Source of the DNA: UBA685 sp049890115
Lineage (GTDB): Bacteria; Pseudomonadota; Alphaproteobacteria; Puniceispirillales; Puniceispirillaceae
DNA: 32,774 nt
Assembly (NCBI GenBank): GCA_049890115.1
Contig: JBMHCC010000031.1
Span: 1 to 32,774, forward strand
Direction: 5' to 3'
Position numbers and translations under genes: made by a program. The stretch's first letter is position 1. The number at the start of each line of letters is the position of its first letter. Below, in pieces: positions 7,836 through 14,448 of the stretch. A model generated the notes under the pieces. That model was not told where the DNA came from. It did no database searches and saw nothing but the letters and a program-made list of their open reading frames with translations.

Positions 7836-9326
7836 TTAAATTTTCAAAAGCCCACGTTTTTCAAGCTCATCTCGTTTTGCTGAGACAGCATGCGTTCCAA
7901 GTCGGCGCGGCGCATCGACGCCCTGAATATAGACATCTTTATAGTCAGCTTCAATATCTTGCTGCAGTGATTTCTGAGCGTGTGAAACTGGCAGTGCTGG
8001 CGCCTCACTCACTGCCACCTCATTCGGCGCATTTGAAAGAGCAACATCAGCTGGTCGCGCCTCATCAAAATGCGGCATTTCGAAATCAGGCTTCACAAAA
8101 TCAGCCTCAGAGCTGGCCGGCACAGATTGGCTGGCAGATTGTTGGGCAAATTGTTGGGCAGATTGTTGAACAGGCTCAGCTTCCACCAGCTGTTCTGTAT
8201 CTTGCTGAGATTGCCCCTCATCTGCCATAGCAGCGGGTTCTGCCTCATCCGTAGCTGCCAGCATCTTATCTATCTCTTCATTATCACCTCTATTTTTTGG
8301 CTGAGCCTGTGCTGATACTGCCTCACCTTCTGCTGTGTCTTCCAAAGAGGCGATAAGAGCTTCATCATCTAGCATGTCTGCCATCGGGCCACCTTCTGCT
8401 GCCAATGCCTCGGCAAGGGCATCATCTAATGCGTCATCAGATACCTGCTTGGCATCTAACTTATCATCAGATTGCGGCTGAGAGAGACCATCATAAGGGG
8501 TATCGGTAATGGTGATATCAAAATCACCCCCCATCTCAAAAGCACCCGAATCTGCATTATCTGGGGTAGCATGACCAGCCTGAATGTTATGTGCTGGTTC
8601 GCCAAGCTGTATTGGCAACTGGTCAGGCTGTGCTGTCAGATTATCAGCTGGCAAATCAGCTAGCTGCCCATTTGTCATTGGTGCTGATGTCGCCGGGTGT
8701 GATGCAATAATTGGTTGCGGCACAGATGAACCAGATGCTTCTGGCATGGCTGGCATCGCAAAGGATACAGCCATTAACGGAAATTCTTGTTTTTTACCCT
8801 GTTTTGGGAAATCAGTTTGCGCTCCTGAAATCAAGGCTCTGAACTCTGTCATAATCTGCTGCGAATAGAAAAGTGCCTCTTGTTCCCACGGGCGCAAATC
8901 CCACTGCATATCATCTATGGCGCCTTGCTTTTTACCAAGCCATTTCGCATGATAGATGGTTTGTTTTTGGCCATCACTCTTTTTTGTCTTTGCGATTATT
9001 TCATAGCGTTTTGACAAGATTTGCGAGACATGAATCAGCTCATGTGTGAATTGTGCCATTGCGCTATCAAATCCACCTGCAAGTGAGACAGCACAATCAA
9101 ATTGGTAATATTTCGATTGAAACAAACCAGGGCGGCTTGCCAACTGGTCACGGCTAATCGGTCTGGCACCTGGCTGTGCTGATAGCTCAATGACCATTTT
9201 CAGCTTTTTTTGCTGCTTTGGCGAAAATAAACGAGGCGCAAAAAAGCTTGTTGCAAAACGCATCAGATCAGCATGCGTAGATACAAATTCGTGCTGTTCA
9301 TGATCGATAGTGACAATTTCAATCAT
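7836..9326 (-). CDS. Metallopeptidase-like domain fused to a long acidic low-complexity tail
   Basis: I do not recognise the full protein. Counting from the ATG at 9326 (496 residues), the first 170 form a domain with a zinc-peptidase motif H95-E-L-I-H99 inside AQFTHELIHVSQ, followed by LRPWEQEA near 145-151, a segment that in SprT/IrrE-like putative peptidases supplies the third ligand. Residues from about 185 to 440 are rich in Ala, Glu, Asp, Gln and Pro with little predicted structure. The last 35 residues (…RRLGTHAVSAKRDELEKRGLLKI) become ordered and basic again. An in-frame ATG at 9356 exists; neither start has a strong ribosome site. It is the first gene of the unit leading into psd and pssA, 17 bases from psd, so a role near the envelope is possible but unproven. 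Confidence 0.72.
   Translation of the reverse strand: MIEIVTIDHEQHEFVSTHADLMRFATSFFAPRLFSPKQQKKLKMVIELSAQPGARPISRDQLASRPGLFQSKYYQFDCAVSLAGGFDSAMAQFTHELIHVSQILSKRYEIIAKTKKSDGQKQTIYHAKWLGKKQGAIDDMQWDLRPWEQEALFYSQQIMTEFRALISGAQTDFPKQGKKQEFPLMAVSFAMPAMPEASGSSVPQPIIASHPATSAPMTNGQLADLPADNLTAQPDQLPIQLGEPAHNIQAGHATPDNADSGAFEMGGDFDITITDTPYDGLSQPQSDDKLDAKQVSDDALDDALAEALAAEGGPMADMLDDEALIASLEDTAEGEAVSAQAQPKNRGDNEEIDKMLAATDEAEPAAMADEGQSQQDTEQLVEAEPVQQSAQQFAQQSASQSVPASSEADFVKPDFEMPHFDEARPADVALSNAPNEVAVSEAPALPVSHAQKSLQQDIEADYKDVYIQGVDAPRRLGTHAVSAKRDELEKRGLLKI
8133..8168 (-). repeat. Three tandem 12-base units inside the acidic tail
   Basis: Three consecutive 12-base copies (GGCAGATTGTTG, with one A/G difference in the middle copy) lie in frame in the low-complexity tail. 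They encode a run of alternating QQSA/QQFA, the product of replication slippage in a stretch under weak constraint. Confidence 0.8.
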
Positions 9327-9698
9327 TTTAATGTTGCTTCTATCACCAGATTGCATTGCTTTGATTTTACGATTTAACCAGCAGCCATAAATAGCAAAAG
9401 CTGCGTCAAAATCTTATCACTATCTAATATGACCATAAAGACACAATAAAGACAAAGGAAATACTACTATCCAAAGATATAGGTGATTTTTTCATAGTAA
9501 ATAGGGGGTTGGCCTAATAGTAGTATGGTCAAATGAGGAACTATATTGTATGGTCTTGTTCACAAAATATTTTAACTAATTAAGCAAAAATCAGTAATTG
9601 CAGTAGACAATGTTATGATTTTAGGCGATTTTTAGCTGAGAATTTCGATTGCGATAGGCGGTAACCGGTTTGCCTATCAGAAATGGGGAGATTAATTG
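9327..9698. other. Divergent regulatory gap with repeated motifs
   Basis: No gene is supported in these roughly 370 bases. They hold a perfect ten-base inverted repeat, ATACTACTAT (9461-9470) and ATAGTAGTAT (9517-9526). The octamer GTATGGTC occurs twice (9523-9530, 9548-9555), 25 bases apart, and its complement GACCATA occurs at 9431-9437. Regularly spaced copies in both orientations look like binding sites for a regulator of the secreted protein downstream. The regulator is unknown. The remainder is A/T-rich, with a leader hairpin listed separately. Confidence 0.5.
9653..9678 (+). promoter_or_regulatory. Leader hairpin just upstream of the secreted repeat protein
   Basis: GATAGGC (9653-9659) pairs with GCCTATC (9672-9678) around a 12-base loop that contains the palindrome AACCGGTT. 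It ends 6 bases before the GGGGAG ribosome site (9685-9690), where it could affect translation or mRNA stability. It fits no riboswitch class I can name. Confidence 0.45.
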
Positions 9699-10862
9699 AT
9701 GCTATTTTTTAGAGGCGTATCAATTGCTATTGCAAGCTTTATTATTGCTGGTTCTGCTATAGCTGGCGGATTGCCAACTGATCAGGATAGTGCAAATAAC
9801 GCGAAAGAAGCTGCGCCAGCTAATCGAACAGTCGCAGAAAAAGCACCTGCCACAGCAACAGCAACTTCAACTGCGCAAGGTGAAAAGCCTGTTTCAGCAC
9901 CTGCAACAAGCGAATCAACTGCTGCTGCAGAGACAAACGGCAATGCTGAAGCATCAGGCTTCATTGCGATTGAGGATGACCCGCTTGTTGTTGACGTCTC
10001 AGCCATCGTTGATAATGATGGGATGGGCAATATTCAGGTGCAATGGCAGAATTCCGATGATGGCGTCTCATGGCGCAATCTGCCAGGCGGCATCCAGCAA
10101 TCATTCACACCTCGTGAAGAGCATGTTGGCCAAGTATTGCGCGTACAGATTTCTTATGTTGATGGCCAGGGTAACCTTGAAACCATTATCAGCCCATCAT
10201 CAGAGCCAGTACAGAACGTCAATGATCGCCCGTCAGGCTCACCTATCCTATCAGGCAATGCCAGAGAAGATGATGCCCTTGTCGTTGATACCAGCCTTGT
10301 TGCTGATGAAGATGGCATTGGCAGCTTTGACATTATTTGGCAGCGTTCAAGCACAAAGACAGATTGGCAGGCTTTCCCGGAAGCTGTCGGCGATGTCTTG
10401 CGTCTAGAACAGAGCCATGTTGGCTATAGCTATCGCGCGGTAATGTCTTATGTTGATGCGCATGGCACTAGAGAAATTTTGATAACAAACCCATCAGAGA
10501 CTGTTGAGAATGTTGATGATCCTGTCGAAGGTGAAGTGGTTATTCAAGGTGATGCAACAGAAGGTTTGAGCCTGTTAACACAAACACTTGGCCTATCTGA
10601 TGAAGATGGCATTGCTAGCTTGTCTGTCACTTGGGAAGAATCACGTGACGGCCGTTCATGGCGCGCCATCGAATCAACCGCACAATCACGCAAATTATAT
10701 CTTAGCCAAGCACTGGTTGGTAAGCAGGTTCGCGCCAGAGCATCAGTTGTTGACAGCTTTGGTGTTGAAACCATCTTATTCTCACAAGCCACTAACACAG
10801 TGAAAAATGTGAATAACCGTCCAGAAGGTAAGATTTTTGTTCGCCGTGTTGGCAATAGCTAA
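9699..10862 (+). CDS. Secreted protein with three tandem adhesin-type beta-sandwich repeats
   Basis: A 387-residue exported protein. ATG 9699 is chosen because GGGGAG lies 8 bases before it. A Sec signal peptide is clear (FFRGVSIAIASFIIAGSAIAGG), followed by about 65 residues of Ala/Thr/Glu-rich linker. Three repeats of about 98 residues follow, each with 'D-x-D-G-(M/I)-(G/A)-x-(I/L/F)-x-(V/I)-x-W', a later 'H/L-V-G' and a 'V-x-N-V-(N/D)' ending (near 171-176, 269-274 and 369-373). Such repeats usually occur in long arrays in RTX adhesins exported by type I systems. Here only three stand alone behind a Sec signal, with no RTX nonapeptides and no anchor. It may bind surfaces or other envelope proteins; function is not known. 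A terminator follows at 10887. Confidence 0.75.
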   Translation: MLFFRGVSIAIASFIIAGSAIAGGLPTDQDSANNAKEAAPANRTVAEKAPATATATSTAQGEKPVSAPATSESTAAAETNGNAEASGFIAIEDDPLVVDVSAIVDNDGMGNIQVQWQNSDDGVSWRNLPGGIQQSFTPREEHVGQVLRVQISYVDGQGNLETIISPSSEPVQNVNDRPSGSPILSGNAREDDALVVDTSLVADEDGIGSFDIIWQRSSTKTDWQAFPEAVGDVLRLEQSHVGYSYRAVMSYVDAHGTREILITNPSETVENVDDPVEGEVVIQGDATEGLSLLTQTLGLSDEDGIASLSVTWEESRDGRSWRAIESTAQSRKLYLSQALVGKQVRARASVVDSFGVETILFSQATNTVKNVNNRPEGKIFVRRVGNS

Positions 10863-10865
10863 ATC

Positions 10866-12041
10866 TTACAGCTGACCTATAAAATGAGGGATTTTTTCTT
10901 TGAACGGGAAAAATCCCTTTTTTGCATGTGGCCAGCAGAGCGAATCATAGGCACGCCTCACTTCAAAATGAGATAATGAAGCAGCGCTAGCATAGCTAGT
11001 TAGCGTGTCACGCCAATAGCCAGTTGGCTGATAGGCTGCAAGGGTGTGATCTGCACCCTTCTCATTTGCCATTTGCACAAGGTCATTCTGCCACGTTGCG
11101 GCATTTTCCAGCGCATAGGCTGGAACCTTATAATGTGCCTCAGCACGTGATAGCGCATCTTGCATCGCTATTTTGTCAGCCATTTTGACTGAGTGAGATC
11201 GAAACGCACCACCACAATCAACAGGCAGGCTGGCAATCGCCACAGGTGCTTGTGCCAGCGGCAATGTTTCAGCCAAACAATCTTCTGCTGTTATCAGCAA
11301 TAATGGCTTCTGGCCAGCAGGCGCTGCCAGAGGCGCAATCGGTGTCGCTGGCGGGTTTTCAGCCCCATCAAGCGCAACTACGACTTCTTCTAACTCACCA
11401 TAAGGCTGAAAACGCCCTTTTGTGAATTGATCAATATTATCAGCTCTTGCAGCATAGGCCTTGCCTCTGGTTTGCAATCCTGCCACCCAGCGCCAACCAA
11501 GCGTATTTGACGCAGGACAGCCATCAGCCAGATGTGTCATGAAAAAATGAGCACCTGCCTGCCAGGGTAAGTGAAAGGTAAAAATCCAAATAGAAGCAAA
11601 CCACATTCTGGCGTGATTATGCAGATAATTGGTTGTCACAAGCTCATCATGCCACGCATCAAAACAAGCTAGACCAGTCTTGCCAGCAAGGGCTGCTTCT
11701 AATTGTGCGCTAGTTACTGATGGCGTGCTGTGATTGCGATAATCTGTCCATAGTGAGGGGCGCATTTCAAGCCACCCTTTCCAATAGGTACGCCAAAATA
11801 CCTCTTGAATGAATTTCTCAGCTGCGCCAAAGCGATGAGAAGACAGTGTCTTTTTGACTATCTCATCTTCGCTAATTAACCGCCTTCTAATAGCTGGTGA
11901 TAATTGTGAGACATTATCATGATAGCCTGACCCAAAATCGAAATTCCGGTTTTTGGCATAAAAGCTCCCAGCCTTTGGCAGAAATTCATCAAAACAAGCA
12001 AGCGCATCAGCACGCGTAAAAGGCAAAGACATAGCACACAT
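10866..12041 (-). CDS. DNA photolyase/cryptochrome-like flavoprotein with FAD domain first
   Basis: Residues 1-220 match the FAD-binding helical domain of photolyases and cryptochromes: QLSPAIRRRLIS (46-57), FIQEVFWRTYW (77-87), TTNYLHNHARM (136-146) and NTLGWRWVAGLQTRGKAYAARADN (179-202), ending KGRFQPYGE. The usual N-terminal alpha/beta antenna domain is absent. Instead about 145 residues follow (from PLLLITAEDCL, 246, to the end) that look like an alpha/beta domain, closing with SLCWPHAKKGFFPFKEKIP. The domain order therefore seems reversed relative to classical photolyase. DNA repair or blue-light sensing is inferred only from the FAD domain. The total of 391 residues is shorter than a typical photolyase. 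Starts at 12041 or 12032 are possible and neither has a clear ribosome site. It converges on the secreted protein with a 3-base gap. Confidence 0.82.
   Translation of the reverse strand: MCAMSLPFTRADALACFDEFLPKAGSFYAKNRNFDFGSGYHDNVSQLSPAIRRRLISEDEIVKKTLSSHRFGAAEKFIQEVFWRTYWKGWLEMRPSLWTDYRNHSTPSVTSAQLEAALAGKTGLACFDAWHDELVTTNYLHNHARMWFASIWIFTFHLPWQAGAHFFMTHLADGCPASNTLGWRWVAGLQTRGKAYAARADNIDQFTKGRFQPYGELEEVVVALDGAENPPATPIAPLAAPAGQKPLLLITAEDCLAETLPLAQAPVAIASLPVDCGGAFRSHSVKMADKIAMQDALSRAEAHYKVPAYALENAATWQNDLVQMANEKGADHTLAAYQPTGYWRDTLTSYASAASLSHFEVRRAYDSLCWPHAKKGFFPFKEKIPHFIGQL
10887..10923 (+). terminator. Intrinsic terminator embedded in the photolyase-like 3' coding region
   Basis: AGGGATTTTT (10887-10896) pairs perfectly with AAAAATCCCT (10909-10918) and is followed by a T run to 10923, about 25 bases after the stop of the secreted repeat protein. 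On the other strand these bases encode the FF-PFKEKIP end of the photolyase-like protein. Confidence 0.8.
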
Positions 12042-12139
12042 AATCGTAATTTTTTAAAGTTAAAGAGTGTTTTTATTTACGCAAAAAAAACCAGAAAAGA
12101 TGTGAAGGAAATAACAGAAAATTTTCCCTCTTCACGAAA

Positions 12140-12167
12140 TTGATTAATTGCGCTTATACTGTATCTA
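12140..12167 (+). promoter_or_regulatory. Possible promoter of the small acidic protein
   Basis: TTGATT (12140-12145) and TATCTA (12162-12167) are 16 bases apart, about 110 bases upstream of the start. Both boxes are imperfect. The region is otherwise A/T-rich and nothing else in it is recognisable. Confidence 0.3.
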
Positions 12168-12278
12168 GTATGGGACAGAGTAAGAACTATACCAGCTATA
12201 GAGTGCCAGCATCTTTGATGCCGTTACATGCTTTGTCACATATTTCCCAAAATGTCAGCTTAGTGAAGGAGTCGTATG

Positions 12279-12554
12279 ATGAAAAACGATCATGACCGCA
12301 TGGCGTCTGGCGCCATTATCCCTTTCCAGCCACGTGCCATTGATAAAGATACAATTGAGGTATCCACGATTGTGGCATTGGTAGCTGTCACTATTTTACA
12401 TACCCCTGATGAAGGGCCTGAAGATAAGCTTATTGAGATGATTGAACAAAGTGGCGAGGCTGAAATTATCGAGGTCATAGATGCTTTTGATGACACGATT
12501 GATGGCGGCGGTGCCCCTTTGCCAAAGATAAAGCTGCCTGCGAATGATAATTAA
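12279..12554 (+). CDS. Small acidic protein of unknown function
   Basis: A 91-residue protein I cannot assign. The second of two adjacent ATGs (12279) is preferred because AAGGAG at 12266-12271 then lies 7 bases away. It has a short hydrophobic stretch (VSTIVALVAVTIL, about 27-39) and many Asp/Glu residues after it (DEGPEDKLIEMIEQSGEAEIIEVIDAFDD), ending PKIKLPANDN. The hydrophobic part is too short for a confident membrane helix. Good ribosome site and biased codon use argue that it is real. It stands alone between the divergent photolyase-like gene and the AEC transporter. Confidence 0.62.
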   Translation: MKNDHDRMASGAIIPFQPRAIDKDTIEVSTIVALVAVTILHTPDEGPEDKLIEMIEQSGEAEIIEVIDAFDDTIDGGGAPLPKIKLPANDN

Positions 12555-12701
12555 GGCTTGAGGGCGCGTTTCGCTCTAAAATGCTGTTGGATATATAACG
12601 CGGCAGTCTGGTTTGTTAGCTGGCACATAGATTGACCAAGCATGCTATCAGGCTAAGCTGAATTATTAACCGCTTTTTTGGTCTTTTGTTGCTGCTGCTT
12701 C

Positions 12702-12736
12702 TTCACCATTGTCTTTTATAGTTCTATATAAAAGAC
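12702..12736 (+). promoter_or_regulatory. Promoter/hairpin abutting the AEC transporter start (possible leaderless mRNA)
   Basis: A perfect ten-base inverted repeat, GTCTTTTATA (12711-12720) and TATAAAAGAC (12727-12736) with a 6-base loop, ends directly at the ATG (12737), and no ribosome site is present. The same DNA holds TTCACC (12702-12707), a 17-base spacer and TATATA (12725-12730), which would start transcription at or next to the ATG. Both readings explain the missing ribosome site. Confidence 0.5.
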
Positions 12737-13678
12737 ATGTTTGAAGTTTTATCGCTGACCATTCCCTTTTTTGGCATTATTGCCCTTGGCGCATTCTCGC
12801 GTGCTATTGGCTTTTTTGAAGCTGATATGGGTTATAAGCTGGCACGTTTTGCGTTTTATTTTGTGCTGCCACCCTTTTTCTTTCTGGCCATTAATGCGGC
12901 ACCAGTTGAAGAGCTATTTAATATTGGGTTTTTATGGCGTTATGAGCTGGCCACATTCATCATGCTCGTTGGTGCTGGCCTGATTTCCATTCCCTTATTT
13001 GGCTTTTCAGGCATAAAGCGCGGTCTCTATGGCCTTAATGCAGCCTATCCCAATGTGGGTTATATTGGCTTTCCGCTGGCATTGATGGCATTTGGCACGA
13101 ATGCTGTTTTGCCTTTGGCGATGATCTTAGCGATTGATACTGTTATTTTGCTGGTTCTCACAGCCTTTTTCATCACATCTGATAAGGATAATACCCTCAC
13201 CCAATCTTTGGCACATATTAGTGTTCAGCTATTACGGAACCCGCTGATTTTATCAGCGATTATCGGGTTATCATGGGCCTATCTTGATCTGCCAATTCCA
13301 GCGATATCAGAGCGGTTTTTAACCTTGCTTTCAGGGGCTGCTGCGCCATCTGCCTTATTTGCACTTGGCATCACCTTATGGGGCGCTGATTTAAAAGGTG
13401 CCCATCTAGAGCTAGGGCTACTTGCTATTTTCAAGTTATTTATCCACCCTGCTTTGGTCACCTTATTATTTATTGGCGCAAGCGATATGGACCCTGTCTG
13501 GATACAAACAGCGATTTTATCAGCTGCAATGCCAATCGCAGCGAATGTCTTTGCGATGTCACAATATTACGGCGTCTATAGCGAAAAAACCGCTGGGGCT
13601 ATCATGCTCAGCACAGTGATTGCGAGCCTGACAACCTCAACGGTTTTATATTGGTTATTCTCATATTTTGGGTCGTGA
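12737..13678 (+). CDS. AEC (auxin efflux carrier) family transporter
   Basis: A 313-residue inner-membrane protein with about ten hydrophobic helices. The start MFEVLSLTIPFFGIIALGAFS is typical of the bacterial AEC family, as are the NAAYPNVGYIGFPLA segment in the first half and AANVFAMSQYYGVYSEKTAGAIMLSTVIASLTT near the end. Members export organic acids such as malate or amino-acid derivatives; the substrate here is unknown. The N-terminus agrees with the family, so the ATG at 12737 is probably right although it lacks a ribosome site. Its 3' end is 11 bases from the convergent bioY. Confidence 0.92.
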   Translation: MFEVLSLTIPFFGIIALGAFSRAIGFFEADMGYKLARFAFYFVLPPFFFLAINAAPVEELFNIGFLWRYELATFIMLVGAGLISIPLFGFSGIKRGLYGLNAAYPNVGYIGFPLALMAFGTNAVLPLAMILAIDTVILLVLTAFFITSDKDNTLTQSLAHISVQLLRNPLILSAIIGLSWAYLDLPIPAISERFLTLLSGAAAPSALFALGITLWGADLKGAHLELGLLAIFKLFIHPALVTLLFIGASDMDPVWIQTAILSAAMPIAANVFAMSQYYGVYSEKTAGAIMLSTVIASLTTSTVLYWLFSYFGS

Positions 13679-13689
13679 TGACCCCATTT

Positions 13690-14286
13690 TTATGATTTTG
13701 GCAACAACTTCCACGCAAATGGCAGTGCTGCTGTGGCAATCACAATCTTTAGGACATCACCATAAATAAATGGCAAAAGGCCAAATTGTAATGCTTTATC
13801 AAAAGAGCCGATGACAGAAGATAACCATGTTACGCCAAAGGCATAAATCACGATATTGCCGATAATCATGGCAAGACCAGCTGTTGCCCATGATTTGCCC
13901 CAGCCCTTTTCAGCCAGCATGCCAACCACAAAAGCAGATACCAAAAAGCCAAATAAATAGCCGCCTGTTGGACCAGCCATATAAGCAAGACCAGCACCGC
14001 CAGCAAAGACAGGTAAACCAACCGCACCTTCAGCCAGATAAGCAAAAATCGTTAACGCACCAAGACGCGCGCCATAAGTCATGCCAATCAGCAAAATGAC
14101 CATTGTCTGCATCGTCACAGGGACAGGATAAAAAGGCACCTTGATATGTGCTGATAAAGCCAGCAAAATAGAACCAGCAACCACCATTGCAATTTTGTGG
14201 TTTAGTGAAAGGCCATTTTCGCCTGCTCTGGCTGATAAAAATTGTTGTATCAGCGGCATTGATGGCACATTGGAAACACCAGCCAT
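13690..14286 (-). CDS. bioY: Biotin transporter BioY
   Basis: Substrate-binding membrane subunit of a biotin ECF transporter, about 198 residues with six hydrophobic helices. Family landmarks: VPFYPVPVTMQTMVILLIG, YGARLGALTIFAYLAEGAVGLPVFAGGAG and GPTGGYLFGF. The ATG at 14286 is chosen because AAGGAG lies 8 bases upstream; a GTG at 14295 would overlap that site. No bioM/bioN energising subunits are adjacent, which is common because solitary BioY can act alone or share a module. Operator-like sites sit directly upstream (14312-14338). Confidence 0.95.
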   Translation of the reverse strand: MAGVSNVPSMPLIQQFLSARAGENGLSLNHKIAMVVAGSILLALSAHIKVPFYPVPVTMQTMVILLIGMTYGARLGALTIFAYLAEGAVGLPVFAGGAGLAYMAGPTGGYLFGFLVSAFVVGMLAEKGWGKSWATAGLAMIIGNIVIYAFGVTWLSSVIGSFDKALQFGLLPFIYGDVLKIVIATAALPFAWKLLPKS

Positions 14287-14311
14287 AAGAGTCACTCCTT
14301 TTTATGACATT

Positions 14312-14344
14312 TAATAGATACGAATATTGTAATATTCGGTTGAA
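14312..14344 (-). promoter_or_regulatory. bioY promoter with palindromic operator and BioR-like box
   Basis: CGAATATT (14321-14328) and AATATTCG (14331-14338) form a perfect 18-base palindrome. On the minus strand it fills the 17-base spacer between TTCAAC (14344-14339) and GTATCT/TATCTA (14321-14315). TAATAGATAC (14312-14321) matches 8 of 10 positions of the alphaproteobacterial BioR box TTATAGATAA. Repression of biotin uptake when biotin is plentiful is the natural inference; which of the two sites matters is open. Confidence 0.45.
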
Positions 14345-14448
14345 CCGAGTATAGCAAAGCACCCGTAATCTGCAACAAATCAAAATGAAGATAACGAATT
14401 GGGTTTATTTGATGATTGTTGCCAGTCCACTGAAGGGATGATGTCACT

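Noticed and set aside
9653..9678. Cyclic-di-GMP or other riboswitch before the secreted protein
   Set aside because: Only one short stem is present; the conserved second helix and core bases of known classes are not found.
9790..10407. A 205-codon plus-strand reading frame inside the secreted repeat protein
   Set aside because: It is a shifted shadow of the gene that has signal peptide, ribosome site and repeats; its own composition is Gln/Ser/Met-rich noise.
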